Numbered from the stretch's first letter, positions 26,483-34,830 are shown. The stretch: 45,317 nt of DNA from CBDDYU01 sp965235655 (GCA_965235655.1 CBDDYU010000004.1:1-45317); one strand, 5' to 3'. Notes: generated from the letters alone by a model not told the origin. Made by a program: numbers and translations.

Positions 26483-26875
26483 ATGAGTGAAGTAGAAGAA
26501 TTGGCATCAAAAAATATAAAAAATTTTTTACAATTAGAAAAACAAGTTGTTTTAATCGATGTCCGAACAGAAGAGGAGTGGAATAATATAGGCATGCCGG
26601 ATGGAGAAGCATTAAATGTGCCGACTTATTTTTTATCCTACCAGCTAGGAGAGCATAGAATATTAAATGAAAATTTTGAACAAGAGTTTTTAGATTTGCA
26701 AATTGATAAAAGTAAAAAAATTTTATGTATATGCAGAAGCGGAGCAAGATCTTTACATGCAGCAGAGATATTTAGTAATCACGGATATACAGCAATTAAT
26801 ATTTCGGATGGTTTTGAAGGATCTTCTGTGATTAATGAACCAGGTTGGAAAAAAATAGGACTACCTTGTAAATGA
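26483..26875 (+). CDS. Single-domain rhodanese-like protein
   Basis: 130-residue cytoplasmic rhodanese domain, likely transferring sulfane sulfur. The active-site loop CRSGARS places the nucleophile at Cys84, a six-residue loop as in sulfurtransferases; the N-terminal VVLIDVRTEEEW and the GYTAINISDGFEGS segment are also typical. Its stop overlaps the start of the next lipoprotein gene (ATGA at 26872-26875). Start 36 nt from the divergent lhgO start, so both promoters must lie in that short gap or in the coding ends. Confidence 0.88.
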   Translation: MSEVEELASKNIKNFLQLEKQVVLIDVRTEEEWNNIGMPDGEALNVPTYFLSYQLGEHRILNENFEQEFLDLQIDKSKKILCICRSGARSLHAAEIFSNHGYTAINISDGFEGSSVINEPGWKKIGLPCK

Positions 26876-27177
26876 TTTATTATAAAAAATTTTTTTTTCT
26901 TTGTATTTTAATTAGTTTAACTAATTGCCAAACGATTGATAAAAAAATTAATGAGACAACAGATAAAGAAAATAAAATGCTATCTGAATTTTTAGGAAAA
27001 AAAAGCAAGGATTTGAAATCTAGCTTTGGAGAGCCTAATATTATTAATTTAGACGTGCCTTATAAAATATATGTTTATAATAAAAAAAATTTATTAGTTA
27101 AGTGTACCAGGGAATTTTACATTAATCCAAAGACAGATCTTGTAGAAAAATTTACTAGCAAGAACTGTATTAAATAA
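26872..27177 (+). CDS. Small lipoprotein of unknown function
   Basis: 101 residues with a lipoprotein signal: hydrophobic FFFLCILISLTNC with the lipobox LTNC and lipidated Cys19. The mature part (KSKDLKSSFGEPN, YKIYVYNKKNLLVKC) resembles short bacterial lipoproteins with an SmpA/OmlA-like 'GxP' turn, but I do not recognise a family. Overlaps the rhodanese gene by 4 nt and directly precedes the glycerate kinase, so rhodanese, lipoprotein and kinase look like one operon. Confidence 0.72.
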   Translation: MIYYKKFFFLCILISLTNCQTIDKKINETTDKENKMLSEFLGKKSKDLKSSFGEPNIINLDVPYKIYVYNKKNLLVKCTREFYINPKTDLVEKFTSKNCIK

Positions 27178-27987
27178 GTGTTTAATTCAAAATATAAAAA
27201 AATACTTCACAAGGTTACCAGTCAATTACTTAAAAATAAAAAAAATAAAAAAAATTTATTTTGTTTAGTTTCGGGCCCTCAGGGCTCAGGGAAAACAACC
27301 TTTACAGGATTTGTCAAAAATCAATTAGAAAAACAAAAATTAAAAGTTTTGGTACTTTCCATTGATGATTTTTATTTATCAAAAGATGAAAGAAAAAAGT
27401 TATCTCTTAAAATTTCTCCTCTTCTACTAACGCGCGGTGTTCCTGGTACGCATAATTTAAAACATCTAAAAAATGTTGTAAAAATTTTTTTAAGCAATAA
27501 AAAGAAAAAATATATATTCCCTAAATTTTCAAAAGCAGAAGATGACCATTTAAAATCAAAGTTTAATATTTTGAATTTTCCTTATGATGTTTTTATTCTC
27601 GAAGGATGGTGTGTAAATTACCCTGGCGAAGCAAAACAGACGCTTTGTAAGCCAATAAATAAACTAGAAAAAAATCAAGACATATCTCTTAAATGGAGAA
27701 ATTATGTAAACAATCAGAGTAAAATATATTTTAAATCAATTTATAAAAAGTCAGACTTTTCTATTTTTTTAAAAATTCCTAGTTTTAGCCATGTATTTAA
27801 ATGGAGAAAAAAACAGGAAATGCAAATTCCAAAGAAAAAACAAATGAGCAATACCCAGCTTAAAACTTTTATAAGTTTTTATGAGAGAATTACTAAGCAA
27901 TTGCTGCAAAGTAAAAAGAAGCTTTTTAATTGCGAGGTGAAAATTTTATCAAATCACAGTTACTCAAATTTAAAAATAAACTTCTGA
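27178..27987 (+). CDS. P-loop kinase of the D-glycerate 3-kinase type
   Basis: 269-residue P-loop kinase. Walker A GPQGSGKTT (33-41), then LSIDDFYLS, LTRGVPGTHN and FILEGWC, which together mark the plant-type D-glycerate 3-kinase (GLYK) family; the related phosphoribulokinase/uridine kinase superfamily is the alternative. It would phosphorylate glycerate to 3-phosphoglycerate, using ATP. The start is GTG at 27178, abutting the lipoprotein stop (TAAGTG); no ATG is near, and similarity starts here. Lys-rich segments are frequent, as in neighbouring genes. Confidence 0.8.
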   Translation: MFNSKYKKILHKVTSQLLKNKKNKKNLFCLVSGPQGSGKTTFTGFVKNQLEKQKLKVLVLSIDDFYLSKDERKKLSLKISPLLLTRGVPGTHNLKHLKNVVKIFLSNKKKKYIFPKFSKAEDDHLKSKFNILNFPYDVFILEGWCVNYPGEAKQTLCKPINKLEKNQDISLKWRNYVNNQSKIYFKSIYKKSDFSIFLKIPSFSHVFKWRKKQEMQIPKKKQMSNTQLKTFISFYERITKQLLQSKKKLFNCEVKILSNHSYSNLKINF

Positions 27988-27999
27988 AGTTTATAAGTC

Positions 28000-28029
28000 T
28001 TGTGCAATATCCTATTTATAGTCTATAAT
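28000..28029 (+). promoter_or_regulatory. Sigma-70 promoter of metY
   Basis: TTGTGC (28000-28005) and TATAAT (28024-28029) with an 18-bp spacer. The start site would be near 28035, at the first base of the SAM-II-like element. Confidence 0.6.
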
Positions 28030-28031
28030 CT

Positions 28032-28115
28032 CTTGTCGATTTGATACAGCTTGCGGACTTAAGTAACAGCTAAAGCGAAGACTTCCCAAAAGCTTAGATT
28101 ATTTTCATTTCGGTT
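28032..28115 (+). ncRNA. Probable SAM-II-type riboswitch with switching hairpin, upstream of metY
   Basis: Conserved SAM-II (metA motif) blocks appear in order: GATTTG (28038-28043), GCTTGC (28049-28054), G-AC, TTAAG, and GCTAAAG (28069-28075). GTC (28035-28037) can pair with GAC (28056-28058) as a short P1, weaker than usual. The GCTAAAGC block can instead pair with GCTTAG (28092-28097), followed by a T-rich stretch (ATTATTTTCATTT), giving a possible terminator that would compete with the ligand-bound fold. The Shine-Dalgarno (AAGGAG) is 30 nt further on. Location before a methionine-synthesis gene is what is known for SAM-II in alphaproteobacteria. P1 weakness is the main doubt. Confidence 0.55.
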
Positions 28116-28141
28116 TTAATGAATAACTAAGGAGAAAAATT

Positions 28142-29440
28142 ATGACTACTAGTAGTAAACACCCGGAAACAATTGCATTGCACGGGGGATCATGGAGAAA
28201 AGATGAAAGCTCAACATCTGTGGCTGTGCCAATTCATCAAACTACTTCCTACCAATTTAACTCTGCAGATCATGCAGCAAATTTATTTGGATTAAAGGAA
28301 TTTGGAAATATTTATACAAGAATAATGAACCCAACAACCAATGTTCTGGAGGAAAGAGTAGCGGCATTGGAAGGTGGACTTGCTGCAGTCTGTGTGAGTT
28401 CAGGACAAGCTGCTTCTGCATTCGTAGTACAAAATTTATGTAATGCTGGAGATAATTTTGTTGCTTCCACTGATTTATATGGTGGTACTGTAAATTTATT
28501 TAATAACACTCTGAAGGCTATGGGTATCGAGGTAAGATATGCAGATCCAAAAGATCCTGAAAATTTTGCTAAGTTAACGGATAGCAAAACACGTTTGTAT
28601 TACGCAGAAACTTTACCTAATCCATCTTTGAGAGTTTTTCCTATTCAAGAAGTTGCGGAAGTTGGAAAAAAATTAAATGTACCCTTAGTAATGGATAACA
28701 CGGCGTGTCCAGTTATTTGTAAACCTTTTGAACATGGCGCAGCAATCGTAATGCATTCTTTGACTAAATTTATTGGTGGTCATGGAACTAGTATTGGAGG
28801 TGTTGTTGTAGACTCAGGTAATTTTAATTGGGCAGGCGATAAAGAAAGACAACCAAATATATGGAAGCCAGATATGTCTTATCATGGAGCTGTTTGGGGA
28901 GATGCCGTTCCCCAGCTTACTGGAGCAAATATTCCATTTATTATAAGAGCAAGGGTAGTTTTGTTGCGAGATCTTGGTTCTGCCATTAGTCCTTTTAATG
29001 CATTTCAAATTATTCAAGGACTTGAAACTGTAGCTTTACGAATGAAGCAACACTGTGAGAATGCAGAAAAAGTTAAAAACTTTTTATTAAAACATCCTAA
29101 AGTTGAAAAAGTTATCTATTCTACTTTGCATGAAGGCGAGATTGGCGAAAGAGCTAAGAAATATTTCAAGGGTGGCAATGGAGCTTTGATGGGAATGGAA
29201 GTTAAAGGCGGATTAGAAGCGGGTAAAAAGTTTATCGATAATTTAAAACTTTTATATCATGTTGCTAATATTGGTGATGCCAGGTCGTTAGCTATTCATC
29301 CTGCTAGTACAACTCACTCGCAACTTAATGAAAAGGATATGCTTGCAGCAGGTGTAACACCAGGATACGTTCGTCTATCTATTGGTATCGAACATGCCGA
29401 TGATATCATTGCTGATATTGATCAAGCATTAAACGCATAA
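28142..29440 (+). CDS. metY: O-acetylhomoserine sulfhydrylase / Cys-Met metabolism PLP enzyme
   Basis: 432-residue PLP enzyme that makes homocysteine from O-acetylhomoserine and sulfide in methionine synthesis. Family marks: IHQTTSYQFNSADHAANLF, YTRIMNPTTNVLEERVAALEGG, and the Schiff-base lysine in MHSLTKFIGGHG. TTHSQL and PGYVRLSIGIEH near the C-terminus are also typical. Length fits MetY (about 430) better than shorter cystathionine enzymes. ATG 28142 has an AAGGAG site 6 nt upstream. Probably controlled by the SAM-II-like leader, so low when SAM is plentiful. Confidence 0.92.
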   Translation: MTTSSKHPETIALHGGSWRKDESSTSVAVPIHQTTSYQFNSADHAANLFGLKEFGNIYTRIMNPTTNVLEERVAALEGGLAAVCVSSGQAASAFVVQNLCNAGDNFVASTDLYGGTVNLFNNTLKAMGIEVRYADPKDPENFAKLTDSKTRLYYAETLPNPSLRVFPIQEVAEVGKKLNVPLVMDNTACPVICKPFEHGAAIVMHSLTKFIGGHGTSIGGVVVDSGNFNWAGDKERQPNIWKPDMSYHGAVWGDAVPQLTGANIPFIIRARVVLLRDLGSAISPFNAFQIIQGLETVALRMKQHCENAEKVKNFLLKHPKVEKVIYSTLHEGEIGERAKKYFKGGNGALMGMEVKGGLEAGKKFIDNLKLLYHVANIGDARSLAIHPASTTHSQLNEKDMLAAGVTPGYVRLSIGIEHADDIIADIDQALNA

Positions 29441-29453
29441 ATTTAAAAATACT

Positions 29454-29494
29454 AAAAATGAGTCACAATTAATTATTGTGGCTCATTTTTTTTT
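29454..29494 (+). terminator. Intrinsic terminator of metY
   Basis: AAAAATGAGTCACAAT (29454-29469) pairs with ATTGTGGCTCATTTTT (29475-29490), with one G-U pair, and a run of T to 29494 follows. Confidence 0.9.
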
Positions 29495-29511
29495 GTGTTA
29501 CATAAATACGA

Positions 29512-30210
29512 ATGAATAAAAGCAATATAGCACTTATTATTGGTGGAACAGGAGCTATTGGTAATGCCATAGCAGAGGAATTAAAACAAAATGGCTTTCT
29601 TAATATTGTTCAGTTAAGCAGATCATCGCATCCAAATATAGAATTAACCGATGAAAATACTATTCGCGATGCTTCATTGTTTATTAAAAACAAGGCTACA
29701 CCATTATGTTTAATATTTGATGCAACAGGAATTTTGCATTCTGCAGAAACAAATCAGATGCCAGAAAAGACATACAAAAATATTGATATAAACTTCATGA
29801 AAAAAAATTTTGAAATTAATACGTTTGGACCTGCTTTATTAATGAAATATTTTTTACCGCTATTAGATAGTGAAACAAAATCTGTTTTTGCATCTTTGTC
29901 CGCAAAAGTTGGATCTATTGAAGATAATAAATATGGAGGATGGTATTCATACCGAGCTTCAAAAGCTGCTTTAAATCAGTTTATCAAAACAGCTTCAATC
30001 GAATTAGCAATGAAAAATAAAAAAGCTATTTGTGTAGCTGTTCATCCTGGCACTGTTACAAGTAATCTTTCAAAGCCTTTTCAAAAAACTGATTTAAAAA
30101 TTCAATCACCACAAGAATCTGCAAAAAATATTTTAAAAGTTATATTAAATCTGAATGTTCAAAATACAGGAGGTTTTTACAATTGGGACGGGAGTACAAT
30201 TCCTTGGTAA
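29512..30210 (+). CDS. Short-chain dehydrogenase/reductase (SDR)
   Basis: 232-residue classical SDR, NAD(P)-dependent oxidoreductase. Cofactor loop GGTGAIGNAIA (12-22), internal NTFGPALLMKYF, catalytic YRASKAALNQF (Tyr and Lys at YxxxK), and HPGTVTSNLSKPF after it. Overall pattern is close to the C-signal (CsgA)-like SDRs often annotated as 'cell-cell signalling' dehydrogenases; the true substrate is unknown. Starts 18 nt after the metY terminator, so it has its own promoter or relies on read-through. Confidence 0.85.
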   Translation: MNKSNIALIIGGTGAIGNAIAEELKQNGFLNIVQLSRSSHPNIELTDENTIRDASLFIKNKATPLCLIFDATGILHSAETNQMPEKTYKNIDINFMKKNFEINTFGPALLMKYFLPLLDSETKSVFASLSAKVGSIEDNKYGGWYSYRASKAALNQFIKTASIELAMKNKKAICVAVHPGTVTSNLSKPFQKTDLKIQSPQESAKNILKVILNLNVQNTGGFYNWDGSTIPW

Positions 30211-30240
30211 AATAAAAAAAAAGTAATATAATTAATTATT

Positions 30241-30435
30241 ATGTTTTTTGTTGCAGTATTTATTATTGGTTTAGCAGCTGGGGCTGGCCCAGAAAAGACT
30301 GGAGCATTTATAGATTCAGTAAAAAACAAAACTTCAGAGATTAGTAAATCGGTTCAAACAAAATCATCGGAAGTAGGACAATCTGCAAAATCTAAAGCAA
30401 TTGAAATTAAAGAAAAAATTAAAAAGAATTACTGA
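30241..30435 (+). CDS. Small protein with membrane helix and amphipathic helix
   Basis: 64 residues: an N-terminal hydrophobic segment (FFVAVFIIGLAAG, membrane anchor or uncleaved signal) followed by a Ser/Lys/Ala/Glu-rich helix with an approximate 11-residue rhythm (VKNKTSEISKS, VQTKSSEVGQS, AKSKAIEIKEK), a LEA/apolipoprotein-like pattern. No recognised family. Overlaps the end of the convergent dioxygenase gene by 7 nt. Probably a real gene because the repeat is regular and its composition is not just background; moderate confidence. Confidence 0.55.
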   Translation: MFFVAVFIIGLAAGAGPEKTGAFIDSVKNKTSEISKSVQTKSSEVGQSAKSKAIEIKEKIKKNY

Positions 30436-31245
30436 ATGGTAATTCTATGCATCACACGGTGTACGCCCGTAAAGTCATTCACTGGATTATGTAGAACTAC
30501 GTGATTAGACCAAATTGCTAAACAGTTAGGCTCCCATTCAAATCCATACACAAATTCAGGCTTTGTTTGATGTTCGAATAGATAACTTAGTAATGTTTTG
30601 CTTTCTTCTGCACTGATATCTTCAATTTTAATTACGTGACCAGGTGAAAGATAAATAGACTTTTTTTTGTTTCTTTCATTCTCTTTAACAATTGCATGAA
30701 CTGCAGACATTGATTTTGGATCGATGCCTGTCCCCTTTTCTGCAATTCTATTATTTCTTGTTTTAGAAATTGGACCATCTGCACTAAAGGTTGCTTTTAA
30801 ATTTTGAATTTTCTTCTTATATTCTTCTGGTAAGCTTTCGTAACTTTTGTATTGAGATGCAAACAAAGTATTTCCCTTTCCTTTCGGTGGAGATTTGATG
30901 GAATATAGCATAGTAAATCGTGGAGGTTCTTTAGTATAAGTGGAATCGGTGTGCCAACCCTCCCCAAACATAATTTGTTCATCAGGTTTTTTTTCAACCA
31001 CGGTAATTTCTGGAAAGCCATCTAGGCCTTTTAACATTGGATAATCTGCACAAGTTCCAAACTGTTTTGCAAATTTTACATATGAGGAGGAATCTAAATT
31101 TTGTTTACGAAAAAATATTACTCCATACTCATCAAGAGCTATTTTCATTTCCTCAATAGCCTGCAGGGCTAGAAGATAAAATGTCAGCGTCGATAAAAGC
31201 ACCAACATCATTCTTACAAGGCTTTACATTTATTAATTTAAACAT
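30429..31245 (-). CDS. TauD/TfdA-family Fe(II)/2-oxoglutarate dioxygenase (one frameshift near the N-terminus)
   Basis: Non-heme iron dioxygenase family; TauD itself converts taurine to sulfite and aminoacetaldehyde. Iron-ligand motif GWHTDSTY (His and Asp), the second His in WSNHVVLHNPVND or GVHRVMHR, and the 2-oxoglutarate Arg in HRVMHRITI are visible. The open frame begins at 31211 with an odd N-terminus, but one base shift restores MFKLINVKPCKNDVGAFIDADI from ATG 31243-31245, the normal TauD-like start, giving about 271 residues. This points to one extra base near 31155. The link to taurine is a family resemblance only; other substrates (for example 2,4-D-like or sulfonates) are possible. 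Confidence 0.8.
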
Positions 31246-31296
31246 GTATTAATCTTAGTTTTTTATTAATATAACTGTCAATATTAATTTATTACA

Positions 31297-32010
31297 ATGA
31301 AATTATATAAATTACTTTTATTCATTTTTTGTTTTTACATAACGCAAAACACATATGCGGCTGAAAGATTGTCTAGCAAAGATTATCAAAAATTGGTTGA
31401 TCTTGGATTTAATAAATTAGATGCTTATGCAGATGATTATTCTGATAGCGAAGCATATTGGTATTCGTTGGAAGAGCATTTAAGCTTAAAACCAAAATTT
31501 CTAGCTTTGTTAACTCAGCCCATGAAAGTAGATGGTAAAGAACAAGTTAACCGTCATGTTTATAATAGCAAACATCATTTTTTTGCTTCAAGAAAAGAAA
31601 AGTGTGACAAAGATGGATCTAAAACTTTGAGTTTTTTAAAAAAATGTAAAGTTTTAAAAATGCCGGTGATTGACGATTCTTTCATTTCAGTTGAAAATTT
31701 TGCAAAGATGACCCTTGATCATTGCAATGAAACAAAAGTAAAAAATTTAAAGACTAAAGATGGGAAGGCAATTAAAGTTACAGATGAAAAAAGTTGTAAT
31801 ATTAAATTTATCAATTTTAAAAAATATGAATTTGCAAAAGTATTAAAAGAAGTTGGAAGTAGCTCTGGCAAAGAAGACAAAAAAGAAAAATCTAAAAAAA
31901 ATAATTTAGATGATTTTAAAAAACAGTGTGAAGATCTAGGTTTTACTCCTAAAACAGAAAAATTTGGTGACTGTGTTCTTAAATTAGCTGAAATTGCTAA
32001 TAATTCTTAA
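31297..32010 (+). CDS. Secreted protein with C-terminal Cys-LGF motif, unknown function
   Basis: 237 residues with a signal peptide (hydrophobic LLLFIFCFYITQN, cleavage near TYA-AERL). The middle has several cysteines (KCDKDGSK, KKCKVLKM, DHCNETK, KSCNIKF), likely disulfides. A Lys/Glu-rich linker (KEDKKEKSKKNN) precedes the C-terminal 30 residues: KKQCEDLGFTPKTEKFGDCV. This CxxLGF...FxxCVLKL block is one I have seen in SAR11-like secreted proteins as a stand-alone end motif; I do not know its function. Upstream of the PQQ-type dehydrogenase by 72 nt; no terminator between. Confidence 0.65.
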   Translation: MKLYKLLLFIFCFYITQNTYAAERLSSKDYQKLVDLGFNKLDAYADDYSDSEAYWYSLEEHLSLKPKFLALLTQPMKVDGKEQVNRHVYNSKHHFFASRKEKCDKDGSKTLSFLKKCKVLKMPVIDDSFISVENFAKMTLDHCNETKVKNLKTKDGKAIKVTDEKSCNIKFINFKKYEFAKVLKEVGSSSGKEDKKEKSKKNNLDDFKKQCEDLGFTPKTEKFGDCVLKLAEIANNS

Positions 32011-32082
32011 CCTGTTTTTAGTAGACTCTATATTTAAAAAGTGAGAAATTTACTTATTATCAATTAATAGGGGGGAAATTAA

Positions 32083-33384
32083 ATGAAACATTCATTTAAG
32101 CTAATTAGTGGTATTGCGTGCATTCTTTCTTTATTAATATCTAACGCTTACTCAGCTGGGGATGCTGAGCAAATTAAAGCTTTAAGTAGTTTTAAAAAAA
32201 CAGGCTTGGATGTTAAGGGAGAAGTTATTCCGCAAGACACAAAATATGCGGCAAATATTAAAAAAAATATTTTGCCAAACATTAAACTACCACAAGGATT
32301 TAAAATCGAGTTGTTTGCAGTGGCGCCTGACGCTAGGCATATGGCTGTTGGTAGAAACAAAGGAACAGTTTGGATTGGAACAAGAAAAACAAAAGTATGG
32401 CAGGCGACTGACAGAGACATGGATAATGTAGCTGATACAGTTGATCAATTTGCACCTACTGTAAAATTCGATATACCAAACGGCCCTTGCTATAGTGATG
32501 ATGGACATTTGTACATTGCAGAAAGAAACCGAGTATTATGGTTCCCAGCTGCAGAGTATTTTATGGAAAGCCCAGACACTGTTGCAATTCCAATTATTGA
32601 TCAAGGAAAATTAATTCCACCAGCAGAAGAGTCTTACAATCACACTGCAAGAGTTTGTGCGATTAGTAAAAAAGACAATAAGCTTTATGTTAGTATGGGA
32701 CAACCATTTAACGTAGCTGGTCCAGAGAAATATCCATTATACGATCAAGTTGGAATTGGTGGAATGATAAGATTTAATCGTTTCCCAGGAAATTTGGATA
32801 GAGAAGTAGTTGCTATTGGAATTAGAAATTCAGTAGGTCATGCTTTTAATCCAAAAGATGGATCTTTATGGTTTACAGATAATCAAGTTGATGGAATGGG
32901 AGATGAAACTCCTCCAGGAGAATTAAATAGAGCTCCTAGACTTGCTAGCGATGTTTGGTATGGACATCCGTATTATGGTGGTGGAGACGTTAGAACCGAC
33001 GAATACAAAGGAAAAGAAATACCAGCTGCCTATGCTAAAAATTATGTAAAGCCACAAGTTGAAATGATAGCTCACGCTGCAGACTTGGGTATGATGTTTT
33101 ATACAGGAAAAATGTTTCCAAAAAAATATCATAACGCAATTTTTAGTGCTCAACATGGTTCATGGAATGCTGTGAAGCCACGTGGTGCTAGAGTAATGGT
33201 TACTTATCTAGACAGCAAAGGTAATGCAAAAAAAACTGAACCTTTTGCTGAAGGTTGGTTAACTGAAATGGGAACTTATCTTGGAAGACCTGTGGATGTT
33301 CAGCAGTACGTAGATGGTTCTATATTAGTTTCTGATGATAAAGCAGGAGTTATTTATAGAATTAGTTACGACGGAAAAAAATAA
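32083..33384 (+). CDS. PQQ-dependent sugar dehydrogenase-like (sorbosone dehydrogenase family), secreted
   Basis: 433-residue beta-propeller dehydrogenase of the soluble glucose/sorbosone dehydrogenase family, which uses PQQ to oxidise sugars in the periplasm. Signal peptide at 1-24 (cleavage near AYSAGD). Typical blocks: LPQGFKIELFA at the propeller start, TRKTKVWQATDRDMD, PNGPCYSDDGHLYIAERNRV, IGIRNSVGHAFNPKDGSLWFTDN, and SAQHGSWNAVKPRG. The strong ribosome site GGGGGGAAA is 9 nt before the ATG. Likely reduces the neighbouring cytochrome c. No PQQ synthesis gene is in the window. A terminator-like hairpin follows (33396-33425). Confidence 0.83.
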   Translation: MKHSFKLISGIACILSLLISNAYSAGDAEQIKALSSFKKTGLDVKGEVIPQDTKYAANIKKNILPNIKLPQGFKIELFAVAPDARHMAVGRNKGTVWIGTRKTKVWQATDRDMDNVADTVDQFAPTVKFDIPNGPCYSDDGHLYIAERNRVLWFPAAEYFMESPDTVAIPIIDQGKLIPPAEESYNHTARVCAISKKDNKLYVSMGQPFNVAGPEKYPLYDQVGIGGMIRFNRFPGNLDREVVAIGIRNSVGHAFNPKDGSLWFTDNQVDGMGDETPPGELNRAPRLASDVWYGHPYYGGGDVRTDEYKGKEIPAAYAKNYVKPQVEMIAHAADLGMMFYTGKMFPKKYHNAIFSAQHGSWNAVKPRGARVMVTYLDSKGNAKKTEPFAEGWLTEMGTYLGRPVDVQQYVDGSILVSDDKAGVIYRISYDGKK

Positions 33385-33395
33385 ACTAATATTTA

Positions 33396-33425
33396 TTTAT
33401 GAGCCGGTCTAAACCGGCTCATAAA
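33396..33425 (+). terminator. Hairpin after the PQQ-type dehydrogenase
   Basis: Perfect 13-bp stem TTTATGAGCCGGT / ACCGGCTCATAAA with loop CTAA. No U-tract on the plus strand, so full termination is not certain; partial termination or mRNA 3'-end protection is likely. Confidence 0.6.
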
Positions 33426-33454
33426 AATCTTAAAGAAAACTCTAATTAATTTTT

Positions 33455-33862
33455 ATGAAAAAGATATTTTTTTTATTTGTTGTAATTCTATTGTGTTCAT
33501 CAATTAACGGACAATCAGCAAATCATAGCAATCAAACTAAAGTTTGCAGTGGCGGTTTTACAAAATGGACTAAAGATGGTGAATTAGAAGTTGTTCGCCC
33601 AAGTAAATGCATGACTGAAAAAGAGTATCAAGCTTATTTAAGTGCACCAGATTATCAATGTAAATATTATTTACAGTCTATTTGGAAAGAGTCAGAGCGT
33701 CCTTATGGAAAAAAACAGTATCAATACACTGAAGCAAAGTTAGCTAAAATTAAACAATTAAAAGAAGAAGGAAAAGCTTTGTGTGATGCTGGTAAATTAA
33801 AAGAAGGAGAAGCCAAGTTAAAAGAAGCTATCACTATTATTAGTTGGACAAGAATGAATTGA
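33455..33862 (+). CDS. Secreted small cysteine-containing protein between PQQ dehydrogenase and cytochrome c
   Basis: 135 residues, signal peptide MKKIFFLFVVILLCSS with cleavage near NGQSANH. The mature part has four cysteines (VCSGGFTKW, PSKCMTE, DYQCKYY, ALCDAGK), probably two disulfides. The C-terminal half is helical (KIKQLKEEGKALCDAGKLKE). No family recognised. Its stop TGA shares a base with the cytochrome c ATG (33862), so the two are translated together and may act in the same periplasmic pathway as the dehydrogenase. Confidence 0.7.
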   Translation: MKKIFFLFVVILLCSSINGQSANHSNQTKVCSGGFTKWTKDGELEVVRPSKCMTEKEYQAYLSAPDYQCKYYLQSIWKESERPYGKKQYQYTEAKLAKIKQLKEEGKALCDAGKLKEGEAKLKEAITIISWTRMN

Positions 33863-34332
33863 TGAAATTTTTTCAGTTTTTTTATATTATTTTCTTTTTA
33901 TTATTTTCACAGAATCTACACAGTGAGCAAAAAAGTGCTCATTGGCTAGATCAATATAAATCTATTATTCAAAATTCTGAAGAAACTTACTGGTTACAAA
34001 AAGATAAAAAGGACAGAACTGTTAGTGTAAAACTTTCACCAGAATTAACAGAAGGTAAAAGAATCGCATCTACAGTATGTGCAGGATGTCATGGGGTTGA
34101 TGGTGTATCTACAGGAGCGGGAAATTCAGCAATTGTTCCTAATTTAATTGCTCAAAATAAACAATATCTGATCGCTAAACTAAAAGATTACAAATCAGGA
34201 AAGTTAAAACATGAACAGATGAGTATGATTGTAAAAATGATTACAGAAAAAGATATAGAGAATGTTGCCACATGGTATTCATCCATTGATGTCATTGTTG
34301 CCGATCCTAAATTGCCAGCCAAGCCTTATTAA
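33862..34332 (+). CDS. Periplasmic class I cytochrome c
   Basis: c-type cytochrome with a single heme. 156 residues from ATG 33862, chosen because MKFFQFFYIIFFLLFS then begins a clean signal peptide (an in-frame ATG at 33844 would add six polar residues). Heme site CAGCH (Cys73, Cys76, His77), axial Met likely in HEQMSMI. The segment GVDGVSTGAGNSAIVPNL is usual for cytochrome c553/c4-type electron carriers. Probably accepts electrons from the upstream PQQ-type dehydrogenase. Convergent with the TPR gene, 3 nt away. Confidence 0.88.
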   Translation: MKFFQFFYIIFFLLFSQNLHSEQKSAHWLDQYKSIIQNSEETYWLQKDKKDRTVSVKLSPELTEGKRIASTVCAGCHGVDGVSTGAGNSAIVPNLIAQNKQYLIAKLKDYKSGKLKHEQMSMIVKMITEKDIENVATWYSSIDVIVADPKLPAKPY

Positions 34333-34335
34333 CTT

Positions 34336-34773
34336 TTATTTTGGTATATAGTTCTGTAGTTCTGCAAATTCAGGACATCTGCATTTTTCTAATTTTTGTA
34401 AAACTTTTTTAGCCAAATCTATGCGGTTGGTATCTACATACAACTCACCAATATATTCTAAAGCACCGCGATGCTCAGGATCAATTTCGAGAGCTTTTTT
34501 ATAATATGTTTCTGCCTTTTCTAGTTGTTTTGTTTTTCTCAGACTAAAGGCGTAGTAGTTTAAAATATCAGGATCTTTTTGGTATTTATTTTTTTTTAAA
34601 ATGCTTTCTAATATTTCAATTGCTTCATTAAATTTTTCTTTTTTAATTAGTTTTACAGCCTTGTTGTAACTTGAGGGTTTTACTACTTGGTCGGATGAAT
34701 CACTACCAGCAGATATGGCCACAGATGTGGAGAGCATGAAAAGACCAAGAATTACAAAGATAATTTTTTTCAT
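34336..34773 (-). CDS. Secreted TPR-repeat protein
   Basis: 145 residues with a signal peptide (MKKIIFVILGLFMLSTSVAISA). Two to three tetratricopeptide repeats follow at about 36-130 (NKAVKLIKKEKFNEAIEIL, LRKTKQLEKAETYYKKALEI, EYIGELYVDTNRIDLAKKV). Such proteins scaffold complexes in the periplasm. A CRC pair near the end (KCRCPEF) is unusual. No partner obvious from context. Confidence 0.78.
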   Translation of the reverse strand: MKKIIFVILGLFMLSTSVAISAGSDSSDQVVKPSSYNKAVKLIKKEKFNEAIEILESILKKNKYQKDPDILNYYAFSLRKTKQLEKAETYYKKALEIDPEHRGALEYIGELYVDTNRIDLAKKVLQKLEKCRCPEFAELQNYIPK

Positions 34774-34830
34774 TTTAATAAAATGTAGTTTTACTTAATT
34801 CAGATCCATAATTATAACAGTAATTCAATT

